Below, piece by piece: positions 1 through 5,956 of a DNA stretch of 7,085 nucleotides (its first letter is position 1; each line of letters starts with the position of its first letter). This stretch comes from an uncultured Eubacteriales bacterium (GTDB lineage Bacteria; Bacillota; Clostridia; Oscillospirales; Oscillospiraceae). The stretch is taken from positions 1-7,085 of the forward strand of contig CAJLWS010000082.1 of the NCBI GenBank assembly GCA_905210385.1, given 5' to 3'. The notes beneath the pieces are model-generated. The model had not been told where the DNA came from. It made no database searches and saw only the letters and a program-made list of their open reading frames with translations. A program made the position numbers and the translations under genes.

Positions 1-10
1 TCCTGACGGA

Positions 11-36
11 GCCGGAGCGGGATCAAACGCTCCGGC
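11..36 (-). other. Perfect 9-bp stem-loop downstream of the ABC operon genes
   Basis: GCCGGAGCG at 11-19 and CGCTCCGGC at 28-36 form a perfect 9-bp stem with an 8-nt loop. It lies 77 bp past the stop codon of the substrate-binding gene. Neither strand has a T run after it, so it does not look like a complete intrinsic terminator. It could be a 3' mRNA-stabilising or processing hairpin that separates this gene from a downstream gene, possibly the missing permease. The rest of 1-112 has no ATG or GTG start with a ribosome site on the minus strand. Confidence 0.45.
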
Positions 37-112
37 CCCAAATCAGACGCAGCGAGAAAACCAGCGGCCGCCGCCCTCCGTTCTGCCCAAAGGGGGAGCG
101 GGCGGGAAATAA

Positions 113-1000
113 TCAGCCCTCGAAGGAGGCGGCCACGCCGTTGTCGGCGATGAGCTGGTCGATGGTGCCGTCAGACAGCCAGGTGTTGATCAGATCATCC
201 AGATACTCGGCCAGGCCGGTGTTGCTCAGGGCGGTGGCGATACCGTACTCCTGGGGAGAGAAGCGGATGGAATCCAGGATCTCCACCGTGTCGTCCAGGT
301 AGCCGGACAGGATGGAGCCGTCCACGCAGAAGGCGTCCACGCGACCCGCGTCCAGGGCGGTCTTGATCTCGGGATAGGTGGCGTATTCAGCGAAGTTGTC
401 CGCCTGGGTGAGGGTGACGCCGTTCTCCGCGGCGGCGGCGATGAGGGCCTCCATGGAGGTGGAGCCGGTGGACACGCCGATAACCTTGCCCTCCAGGTCG
501 GCGTAGTCAGAGATGCCGCTGTCCGTCTTTACCAGCAGGGAGACCGCGTCGGTGTAGTAGGGCGTGGTGAAATTCCAGCTCTCCTTCCGCTCGTCGTTGA
601 TGGTGAAGGTGGCAATGACCATGTCAATGTCGCCCGAGTCCAGCAGCTGGCCACGGGTGGCGGCAGTGACGGCGGTGAATTGCACGTCGTCAATACCCAA
701 GGTCTCCGCGATGCGGTAGGCCATGTCGATCTCCATGCCGGAATACTCCTCGGTCAATACGTCCTGATAGCCAAAGCCGGGCACGTCAGACTTGACGCCC
801 ACCCGGAGCACGCCCCGGTCCACAATGGCCTGCACATCGGAGGGCAGCTCCTCGCCGGTTCCGGCGGAGCTTTCCTCCGCGCCCTGGCTGTCCTGGGCCC
901 CGGAATCGGAGGCAGAACCGCTGTCATTGCCGCAGGCGGCAAAGGCAAAGCACATGGCAAGAGCCAAAAGCATGGCGATCCGTTTTTTCCAGTTCTTCAT
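113..1000 (-). CDS. Polar amino-acid ABC transporter substrate-binding lipoprotein (SBP family 3)
   Basis: This 295 aa protein captures an amino acid outside the membrane and hands it to an ABC permease. The N-terminus is a lipoprotein signal: KKR, a hydrophobic run and a lipobox FAAC with Cys23 as the lipidation site. A Ser/Gly/Asp/Glu-rich linker (about 24-52) follows, then a family 3 binding domain (about 58-290). Visible family motifs are GMEIDMAYRIAE (88-99), TRGQLLDSGDIDMVIATFT (115-133), the ERKESWNFTTPYY stretch and DAFCVDGSIL (222-231). From memory these match Campylobacter PEB1a, an aspartate/glutamate binder, better than a basic amino-acid binder, so an acidic or amide amino acid is the likely ligand (inference). 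The ATG is preceded by AGGAGG at 1008-1013 with a 7-nt spacer. It lies 73 bp after the ATPase stop and is probably cotranscribed with it. Length is normal and the gene is intact. Confidence 0.95.
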   Translation of the reverse strand: MKNWKKRIAMLLALAMCFAFAACGNDSGSASDSGAQDSQGAEESSAGTGEELPSDVQAIVDRGVLRVGVKSDVPGFGYQDVLTEEYSGMEIDMAYRIAETLGIDDVQFTAVTAATRGQLLDSGDIDMVIATFTINDERKESWNFTTPYYTDAVSLLVKTDSGISDYADLEGKVIGVSTGSTSMEALIAAAAENGVTLTQADNFAEYATYPEIKTALDAGRVDAFCVDGSILSGYLDDTVEILDSIRFSPQEYGIATALSNTGLAEYLDDLINTWLSDGTIDQLIADNGVAASFEG

Positions 1001-1073
1001 TCTAAATCCTCCTGTTCTTGCTAAAATGGATCTATTCTTGTAGACACGCCGTCGTGCCCAGACAAGCGGGAGA

Positions 1074-1799
1074 TCAGCGCAGGATCTTGCTCAAAAACGC
1101 CTTGGTGCGCTCCTCGGTGGGATTGGTAAAAAAGTGCTCTGGCGACCCTTCCTCTACGATACGGCCGTCATCCATGAAGATGACCCGGTCGGCCACCTGG
1201 CGGGCAAAACCCATCTCGTGGGTGACGATCACCATGGTGATGTTCTTCTCGCTGGCCAGGCGGATCATTACGTCCAACACCTCCTGAACCGTCTCCGGGT
1301 CCAGGGCGGAGGTGGGCTCGTCGAACAGAATGATCTTGGCCCTGGAACACAGGGCCCGAGCAATGGCCACCCGCTGCTGTTGACCTCCGGAGAGGGTGGC
1401 AGGATAGTTGTCCGCCTTCTCTCGCAGCCCCACGATGTCCAGGTATTTGTAGGCTCGCTCCACCGCTTCTGCCTTGGGCACCTTCTGCAGCTTAATGGGG
1501 GCCAGGGTCAGGTTCTCCAGCACAGTTTTGTGGGGATAGAGGTTGAACTGTTGAAACACCATAGCGGTGGAGTCCCGGACGATCTGGGTCTTATTCTTGT
1601 GGGTGAGCCGCGCGCCGTTGATGTAAACCTCACCAGAGGTGGGCTCCTCCAGAAAATTCATGCAGCGCACGGTGGTGCTTTTCCCGGAACCGGAGGGGCC
1701 AATGATGACGAGCTTCTCACCTTTTGCAACTTGAAGATTGATATCTTTCAAAACATGAAGACTGCCGAAAAATTTGTTGACGCCAACCAGCTTGATCAC
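1074..1799 (-). CDS. Polar amino-acid ABC transporter ATP-binding protein (GlnQ-type)
   Basis: This is the cytosolic ATPase that powers amino-acid uptake. From the GTG at 1799 it is 241 aa, normal for the family. All nucleotide-binding motifs are present: Walker A GPSGSGKST (34-42), Q-loop Gln84, signature LSGGQQQR (136-143), Walker B IILFDEP (156-162), D-loop SALD (164-167) and H-switch His194. The FFG aromatic region near residue 11 and the C-terminal EEGSPEHFFTNP segment are typical of the polar amino-acid subfamily. The frame stays open upstream to 1877, but the GTG at 1799 has AGGAG at 1809-1813 with a 9-nt spacer and gives the usual (M)IKLVGVNKFFG start. The upstream candidate start at 1877 has no ribosome site. 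The gene is first in its operon, under the promoter at 1903-1931, and precedes the binding-protein gene. No permease gene lies between the two. Confidence 0.95.
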   Translation of the reverse strand: MIKLVGVNKFFGSLHVLKDINLQVAKGEKLVIIGPSGSGKSTTVRCMNFLEEPTSGEVYINGARLTHKNKTQIVRDSTAMVFQQFNLYPHKTVLENLTLAPIKLQKVPKAEAVERAYKYLDIVGLREKADNYPATLSGGQQQRVAIARALCSRAKIILFDEPTSALDPETVQEVLDVMIRLASEKNITMVIVTHEMGFARQVADRVIFMDDGRIVEEGSPEHFFTNPTEERTKAFLSKILR

Positions 1800-1808
1800 A
1801 GGAAATGT

Positions 1809-1813
1809 CTCCT
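1809..1813 (-). promoter_or_regulatory. Ribosome binding site fixing the GTG start of the ATPase gene
   Basis: AGGAG on the minus strand lies 9 nt before the GTG at 1799-1797. No comparable site precedes the longer reading-frame start at 1877, so this element decides the start. Confidence 0.8.
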
Positions 1814-1845
1814 CTCTCTGAAAACTGGATTTTTGAATATAAATT

Positions 1846-1881
1846 CTGCGCGCAAAGAGGGGGGACAACCCTCGCACGCAG
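1846..1881 (-). promoter_or_regulatory. Stem-loop in the 5' leader of the ABC operon
   Basis: In the predicted leader RNA, CUGCGUGCGAGGG (1881 to 1869) can pair with a segment ending in GCGCGCAG (1853 to 1846). This gives a stem of about 12-13 bp that includes several G-U pairs. It begins about 15 nt after the expected transcription start and ends about 47 nt before the GTG. No T tract follows, so it is not a plain attenuator. It may affect RNA stability or bind a regulator; the role is unknown. Confidence 0.35.
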
Positions 1882-1902
1882 GGAACTTTACTGCTTTATT
1901 AC

Positions 1903-1931
1903 ATTATATCGTGAAAAAACGGGTTCGTCAA
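1903..1931 (-). promoter_or_regulatory. Sigma-A type promoter of the amino-acid ABC operon
   Basis: On the minus strand, TTGACG (1931-1926) and TATAAT (1908-1903) are separated by exactly 17 bp. The -10 box is a perfect match and the -35 box matches 5 of 6 bases. The expected start near 1896 gives a leader of about 97 nt before the GTG start of the ATPase gene. Confidence 0.85.
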
Positions 1932-2257
1932 CCGCAATTAGAACGGGGATATTGATAAAAATGAACGAAGCTGGAAGAGAATTTTGGTGAAATGGCATTG
2001 GGCGGGATGGGGGGAGGAGTGGAAACATAAAAATGCAAAACCTGAATGGAACATGCAAAATCCATCTGGAGCGGACCAATCCCGACAAGAAATCTGAAAA
2101 AACTGCCATGGTTGCGCGATGAAGGAATTGAGAAAAAACTTGCATAATGAACCAAAAACCAGAGCAGTAAGGCTATGCTGCCAGTCCTGGAGTGCCCGAC
2201 CAAGGAACGCCTGCAGCCGGGACGGAATTAACAAATCTAAAACAAAACGCAAATACT
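1932..2257. other. Divergent intergenic spacer, A+T-richer, no supported gene
   Basis: This spacer separates the two divergent promoters. It is richer in A+T than the flanking genes. It contains ATGCAAAA twice (2033-2040 and 2053-2060), 20 bp apart on the same face of the helix, and the 11-bp-spaced AACAAA pair described separately. A 29-codon frame at 2033-2122 starts with ATG, but its nearest purine-rich site (about 2014-2019) is too far upstream (about 13-15 nt) and the peptide has no recognisable feature, so I do not call it a gene. The frame of the membrane protein gene stays open back to 2119, but that upstream part has mixed composition and no ribosome site. Confidence 0.5.
2230..2257 (+). 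promoter_or_regulatory. Candidate response-regulator binding repeats (11-bp spacing)
   Basis: AACAAA occurs at 2230-2235 and 2241-2246, exactly 11 bp apart. A weaker AATACT follows at 2252-2257, in the same register. The set directly abuts the -35 box at 2258. OmpR/PhoB-type regulators commonly bind short direct repeats of about this period next to -35 boxes, and this operon encodes such a regulator. Autoregulation is therefore a reasonable inference, but A-rich sequence can produce this by chance. Confidence 0.35.
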
Positions 2258-2286
2258 TTGAACACATCGCTCCGCTATTCTATAAA
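2258..2286 (+). promoter_or_regulatory. Sigma-A type promoter of the two-component operon
   Basis: TTGAAC (2258-2263) and TATAAA (2281-2286) are separated by 17 bp. Each hexamer differs from consensus by one or two bases. The expected start near 2293 gives a short leader of about 27 nt before the ATG at 2320. Confidence 0.7.
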
Positions 2287-2304
2287 AAACAAAAGGAGGC
2301 CGCC

Positions 2305-2309
2305 GGAGG
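2305..2309 (+). promoter_or_regulatory. Ribosome binding site setting the start of the first operon gene
   Basis: GGAGG at 2305-2309, inside a longer G-rich run to 2313, lies 10 nt before the ATG at 2320. A second AGGAGG at 2294-2299 sits 20 nt from the ATG, too far to serve it, and no other start codon fits it. Confidence 0.6.
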
Positions 2310-2319
2310 GGGGATAGGA

Positions 2320-3183
2320 ATGGACTGGAAGCGGGGCTGGTCCAGGGTGAAAAGGTGGCTGTTCCCCGGGTGGGGGGTCACCCTGCTGCTGGCCGCAACA
2401 GGGTGCGCGCTGCTGGCGCTGGTCTTTGTCCGGCGGCTGGAGGAGACTCCGCTGGCCTATGGGGCCTACCTACTCTCCGCCTATGCCCTGACGGCGCTGG
2501 TGGGGGCGGTGGCCCGATCCTGGCGGCCTGTCTGGGACAGGATCTGCGCCCTTCCCCTGGCGGAGCGCTGGCTGGCCGACCCCCGCTTCCGAGTGCGCAT
2601 CGGGCTGCTGCTTTCCTTTTTCATCAACCTGTGCTATGCTGGGATGCGGATGGTCTATGGGGCGGTCTACGCCTCGGGCTGGGAGGCGGCGGTGGGCATC
2701 TACTACCTGCTGCTGTCCGTCCTCCGGTTCTACCTGATGCGCAAGGTATCCCCCGGCGGCGGGCGGTATTGGGAGGAACTTCGGGTCTACCGGGTGACGG
2801 GATGGCTGCTCATGGGGCTGAACCTGGCCCTGACGGGCGTCTCAGCGCAGATTGTGCTGGACGGCCGCGGGTATGACTACCCGGGCACCCTCATCTACGC
2901 CGCGGCGGCCTACTCCTTCTACAGCCTGACCATAGCCATCATCAATGTAGTGAAGTACCGGAAATTCCACAGCCCGGTGCTCTCGGCGGCCAAGGCGGTC
3001 AGCCTGACCACCGCCATGGTATCCATCTTCTCCCTGGAGCCTGCCATGCTCTCCCAGTTCGGCGGGGAGCCCCAGTTCCAATTTTTGATGACAGCCAGCA
3101 CCGCCGCCGGTGTGTGTGTCCTTGTGCTGGCGATCGCCCTGTTCATGACGATCTCCGCCAGCAGAAGGCTGAGACGACAGTAA
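2320..3183 (+). CDS. Eight-helix integral membrane protein, unknown function, partner of the two-component system
   Basis: This 287 aa protein is of no family I can name. The N-terminus is short and basic (KRGWSRVKRW). About eight hydrophobic helices can be seen near residues 18-37, 46-65, 95-118, 123-140, 158-180, 188-211, 219-244 and 253-279. The C-terminus is basic (SRRLRRQ), consistent with cytosolic ends. Loops are short and no enzymatic motif stands out. It opens the operon and the response-regulator gene follows after 13 bp. Because the kinase of this operon lacks an outside sensor domain, this protein is a good candidate for the sensing or transport partner, or for a regulated output; that is inference from gene order. 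The ATG at 2320 was chosen over the open frame reaching back to 2119 because it has a ribosome site and lies just after the promoter. Confidence 0.85.
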   Translation: MDWKRGWSRVKRWLFPGWGVTLLLAATGCALLALVFVRRLEETPLAYGAYLLSAYALTALVGAVARSWRPVWDRICALPLAERWLADPRFRVRIGLLLSFFINLCYAGMRMVYGAVYASGWEAAVGIYYLLLSVLRFYLMRKVSPGGGRYWEELRVYRVTGWLLMGLNLALTGVSAQIVLDGRGYDYPGTLIYAAAAYSFYSLTIAIINVVKYRKFHSPVLSAAKAVSLTTAMVSIFSLEPAMLSQFGGEPQFQFLMTASTAAGVCVLVLAIALFMTISASRRLRRQ

Positions 3184-3196
3184 GGAGGAAGCGAGT

Positions 3197-3868
3197 ATGG
3201 TCCATATTCTGGTCCTGGAGGACGACGCGAAACTTAGCCAGTTGGTGTGCACCTATCTCAACGACAGCGGCTTTGAGGCGAAAGGCTGCCTGCGGGCCAG
3301 CGACGCCTACGACGAGCTGTACAACAGCCTGTACGACCTCATTATTTCCGACATCATGATGCCCGAGGTGGACGGATTTGAGTTCGCCCGGACAGTGCGG
3401 CAGGTGAACAAACATATCCCCATCCTGTTCATGTCCGCCCGGGACGACCTGCCCGCCAAGCAGAAGGGGTTCCAGCTGGGCATCGACGACTACATGGTCA
3501 AGCCCATCGACTTTGACGAGCTGCTCCTCCGGGTGCGGGCTCTTCTGCGCCGGGCCAACATCGAGACGGAGCGGAAGATCACCGTGGGCAACCTGGTGCT
3601 GGACGCCGACGGCATGACCGCGGAGGTGGACGGGGAGGAGATCCCCGTGACCACCCGGGAGTTCAACATCCTCTATAAGCTGCTCAGCTACCCCAAAAAG
3701 ACCTTCACCCGGGCCCAACTGATGGACGAGTTCTGGGGGGTGGACTCGGACGCCAGCCTCCGGGCGGTGGACGTGTACATCACCAAGCTCCGGGACAAGT
3801 TCTCGGGCTGTGACGGGTTCGAGATCAAGACCGTCCGGGGGCTGGGCTACAAGGCGGTGCTGAAATGA
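3197..3868 (+). CDS. OmpR/PhoB-family DNA-binding response regulator
   Basis: This 223 aa protein is a two-domain transcription regulator switched by phosphorylation. The receiver domain (about 1-118) has the acidic pair Asp9-Asp10, the phospho-acceptor Asp52 in SDIMMPEVDG, Ser80 in FMSAR, and Lys102 in the MVKP motif. All are standard for an active receiver. The C-terminal winged helix-turn-helix (about 127-221) shows TTREFNILYKLL, FTRAQLMDEFWG, RAVDVYITKLRDK and the closing TVRGLGYKA, the usual OmpR/PhoB signatures. AGGAGG at 3183-3188 with an 8-nt spacer supports the ATG. The stop codon overlaps the start of the kinase gene (ATGA), so the pair is translationally coupled and this is almost certainly the kinase's cognate regulator. 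Its targets may include its own promoter, judging from the 11-bp repeats at 2230-2257. Confidence 0.96.
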   Translation: MVHILVLEDDAKLSQLVCTYLNDSGFEAKGCLRASDAYDELYNSLYDLIISDIMMPEVDGFEFARTVRQVNKHIPILFMSARDDLPAKQKGFQLGIDDYMVKPIDFDELLLRVRALLRRANIETERKITVGNLVLDADGMTAEVDGEEIPVTTREFNILYKLLSYPKKTFTRAQLMDEFWGVDSDASLRAVDVYITKLRDKFSGCDGFEIKTVRGLGYKAVLK

Positions 3869-4989
3869 GCAGGGTGCAAGACTCCGTCTACGGCCTGGTA
3901 CGGGTCAGCCGCTTCCCGCTGGCGCTGTTCGGGGTCATTTTGGGCGGGCTAATGCTGGCCTCCGGCGTCCACGAGGGGCTGATCCTGCTGGTATATCGCC
4001 TGTCGCTCAACGATATCATCCTGGTCCATGCGGTACTGGTCTACTGGGTCCTGGTGTCCCTGGGCATGACGCTGCTGATCCGTCACCTGATGAAAAATAC
4101 CTTCGAAAAGCCGGTGCAGGAGCTGGCCGCGGCCACCCGAAAGGTGGCGGAGGGGGACTTTTCTGTCTATGTGCCCCCCATCCACACCGCCGACAAGCTG
4201 GACTACCTGGACGTGATGATCATGGATTTCAACAAGATGGTGGGGGAGCTGGGCAGCATCGAGACGCTGAAGACCGACTTCTTCTCCAATGTCTCCCACG
4301 AGATCAAGACCCCCCTGGCGGTGATCCAGAACACCGCCCAGCTGCTGCGGGATGAGAGCCTGCCCCCGGAGCGGCGGGCGGAGTATGTGGACACCATCGA
4401 GAAGTACGCCCGGCGGCTCAACGACCTGATTGGCAACATCCTCAGGCTCAATAAGCTGGAGAAGCAGACCATCCAGCCCAAGCCGGAGCCCTACGACCTG
4501 TGCGCCCAGCTGGCCCAGTGCGCCCTGCTTTTCGAGGAGCGCTGGGAGGAGAAGAACATCGAGTTCGAGGCGGACATCGAGGACCAGTGCACCATCCAGG
4601 CGGACGGCAGCCTGCTGGAGCTGGTGTGGAACAACCTGCTGTCCAACGCCTTCAAGTTCACCGAGCCGGGGGGGACGGTCACCCTGCGGCAGACCTCCAC
4701 CGCGGACGGGGTGGAGGTGTCCGTGTCTGACACCGGATGCGGCATGGATGAGGAGACCATCAAGCATATCTTCGACAAATTCTACCAGGGGGACACCTCC
4801 CACGCCACCGAGGGCAACGGCCTGGGCCTGGCCCTGGTGCTGCGCATCCTGCGGATGGTGGGGGGGTCCGTCTCCGTGTCCAGCGCCCCGGGGGAGGGTA
4901 GCACCTTCACCGTGCGCCTGCCGGTCCGCGCCGGGCAGGGAGAGCAGAGAGAAACCAAAACTGGACCAAAGGAGCGTCAAAAGGCATGA
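3865..4989 (+). CDS. Membrane sensor histidine kinase with minimal extracytoplasmic loop
   Basis: This 374 aa kinase phosphorylates the regulator encoded just upstream. Two membrane helices (about 17-43 and 51-74) are joined by only a few residues (around RLSLND), so no outside sensor domain exists. A HAMP-like linker (about 75-130, including the AEGDFSVYVPP stretch) leads to the dimerisation domain with the H-box FFSNVSHEIKTP, where His145 is the phosphorylated residue. The ATPase domain shows the N-box WNNLLSNAFKF (about 255-265), the G1 box SDTGCGMD (288-295), the F-box IFDKFYQ (302-308) and the G2 box GNGLGLAL (317-324). The C-terminal tail of about 20 residues is charged and looks disordered. 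It has the architecture of an intramembrane-sensing kinase, which usually reads its signal within the membrane or through a membrane partner. Both ends of the gene overlap neighbours by ATGA. Confidence 0.95.
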   Translation: MSRVQDSVYGLVRVSRFPLALFGVILGGLMLASGVHEGLILLVYRLSLNDIILVHAVLVYWVLVSLGMTLLIRHLMKNTFEKPVQELAAATRKVAEGDFSVYVPPIHTADKLDYLDVMIMDFNKMVGELGSIETLKTDFFSNVSHEIKTPLAVIQNTAQLLRDESLPPERRAEYVDTIEKYARRLNDLIGNILRLNKLEKQTIQPKPEPYDLCAQLAQCALLFEERWEEKNIEFEADIEDQCTIQADGSLLELVWNNLLSNAFKFTEPGGTVTLRQTSTADGVEVSVSDTGCGMDEETIKHIFDKFYQGDTSHATEGNGLGLALVLRILRMVGGSVSVSSAPGEGSTFTVRLPVRAGQGEQRETKTGPKERQKA

Positions 4990-5525
4990 GCGAGATCAAG
5001 GAGGACGGAGCGTCCTTTGTAGGATATGAGTATAAGGAGATCCCCGCCGGAGGGGAACGGGCTTCCCTCTATCTGGACGGGTATCAGAATTTTGGATGGG
5101 TGCTGGACGAGCGCACCGGAGAGGAGGCCCTCCGCCGGGGCAAGGGCAAGCTGACCCTCAAGCGGGACCGGAAGATCATCAACAAGATGGAGCTGACCCG
5201 GCTCCAGCGCCATTTCGAGGCCTGCGTGCGGGAGCTGGATGAGCTGGAGCAGTCCAAGACCACCCGAGCCTCCATTGGCGCCATCACCGTGGGACTCATC
5301 GGCACCGCCTTCCTGGCCGGGGCCACCTTCGCCGCCACCCACCAGCCGCCGCTGATCGCCCTGACCATCCTGCTGGCCATCCCCGGCTTCGTGGGCTGGA
5401 TCGTGCCCTGGTTCCTTTACCGGGCCATGGTCCGCCGCCGCACCAAGGTGGTGGACGGTCTGATGGAGCGCAAGTACGACGAGATTGATGAGATCTGCCA
5501 AAAGGGACACCAGCTGCTGGTATAA
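4986..5525 (+). CDS. Two-helix membrane protein with cytosolic head (YEYKE-type), unknown function
   Basis: This 179 aa protein has no function I can name. An N-terminal soluble region holds the segment FVGYEYKEI (11-19) and later DGYQNFGWVLDE (31-42). A basic stretch follows (KLTLKRDRKIINK, 55-67), then a likely coiled-coil helix (about 68-92). Two hydrophobic helices (about 95-117 and 122-145) come next, and then a charged C-terminal helix ending KYDEIDEICQKGHQLLV. From memory, similar proteins with YEYKE and NFGW segments occur as hypothetical proteins in gut Clostridia. The ATG overlaps the kinase stop (ATGA), so it is made together with the kinase and probably acts with it as an accessory or output protein at the membrane (inference). 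It is the last gene before a strong terminator. Confidence 0.88.
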   Translation: MSEIKEDGASFVGYEYKEIPAGGERASLYLDGYQNFGWVLDERTGEEALRRGKGKLTLKRDRKIINKMELTRLQRHFEACVRELDELEQSKTTRASIGAITVGLIGTAFLAGATFAATHQPPLIALTILLAIPGFVGWIVPWFLYRAMVRRRTKVVDGLMERKYDEIDEICQKGHQLLV

Positions 5526-5535
5526 CAATTCAGAA

Positions 5536-5570
5536 TCCGCCTCCGCTGTCAGCGGGGGCGGAATTTTTTT
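5536..5570 (+). terminator. Intrinsic terminator of the two-component operon
   Basis: A 12-bp stem (5536-5547 with 5551-5562, one G-U pair, 3-nt loop GTC) is followed after one A by seven T residues (5564-5570). It lies 10 bp after the stop codon of the 179 aa protein gene. This is a textbook Rho-independent terminator for the plus-strand operon. Confidence 0.92.
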
Positions 5571-5690
5571 GCGCAAACCGCAGCTTTCGCATTTCAGAAA
5601 CAAAACCACAGCAATTCCAACACACTCCCATTCTATGATATCCCCAGAAACAGGGAGAGGCAAGCCCCCAAAACAAAGGAAGGAAAGCGA

Positions 5691-5951
5691 GTGTGTGCAA
5701 TGAGCAAGTATCAGATGAAGACACCCAAAAAAGTGGAGGACGCCGTGGTTGGAACCTACCATAAGATCGAGGACGCCGTAGTGGGCGCTTACCACAAGGT
5801 GGAGGACACCGTGGTCGGGACCTATAAAAAGGTGGAATCCGGGGCGGTGGACAGCTATCGGAAGGTGGAGCGAAAGTTTGTAGATACCTTCCTGGAACCA
5901 CGGGACGGCCAGGCTGGGGATAACCCAGAGGAAGGGCCCGACGAACTTTAA
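5691..5951 (+). CDS. Small hydrophilic protein of five 11-residue amphipathic repeats
   Basis: This protein of 83-86 aa has no named family that I can assign. After a short start (MSKYQMKTPK from the internal ATG) come five consecutive 11-residue units of the pattern K-V/I-E-x-x-V-V-G/D-x-Y/F-x, at 5730-5762, 5763-5795, 5796-5828, 5829-5861 and 5862-5894. An acidic Gly/Pro-containing tail follows. Placed on a helix with 11 residues per three turns, V2, A5, V6, T9 and Y10 gather on one face and the charged residues border it, so a membrane-surface or lipid-binding helix is likely (inference). It has no signal peptide and no transmembrane helix. AGGAAGGA at 5677-5684 is 6 nt from the GTG at 5691 and 15 nt from the ATG at 5700; spacing favours GTG, but the ATG remains possible. 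The gene sits between the operon terminator and the 184 aa membrane protein gene. Confidence 0.85.
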   Translation: MCAMSKYQMKTPKKVEDAVVGTYHKIEDAVVGAYHKVEDTVVGTYKKVESGAVDSYRKVERKFVDTFLEPRDGQAGDNPEEGPDEL

Positions 5952-5956
5952 CAGAA

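Noticed and set aside
11..36. Intrinsic terminator of the ABC operon
   Set aside because: The stem is perfect but neither strand has a T tract after it, so it is listed only as a stem-loop.
1029..1057. Possible separate promoter for the substrate-binding gene (TTGTCT, 17 bp, TACAAG on the minus strand)
   Set aside because: Each hexamer matches only about four of six consensus bases. Cotranscription from the strong upstream promoter explains expression.
1800..1877. N-terminal extension of the ATPase frame to a start at 1877
   Set aside because: The candidate start has no ribosome site and the extension covers the leader stem-loop region. The GTG at 1799 has a good site and gives the normal family length.
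2119..2319. 67-residue N-terminal extension of the eight-helix membrane protein
   Set aside because: It would run through the promoter at 2258-2286, its composition is unlike the gene, and its ATG lacks a ribosome site.
3949..4980. Long minus-strand open frame opposite the kinase gene
   Set aside because: It is a shadow produced by G+C-rich codons. The plus strand encodes a complete kinase with every family motif, and the shadow translation is Gly/Leu/Gln/Val-rich without domains. The same applies to other antisense frames over 680-1955 and 4977-5994.
5634..5639. TATGAT as a -10 box for the 11-residue-repeat protein gene
   Set aside because: No acceptable -35 box stands 16-18 bp upstream (GCAATT at 5611-5616). 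A promoter is expected after the terminator, but I cannot fix it from the sequence.
5730..5894. The 33-bp units as a CRISPR or DNA satellite array
   Set aside because: The units are contiguous, in frame and diverged mostly at synonymous positions, with no spacers. They are protein repeats.
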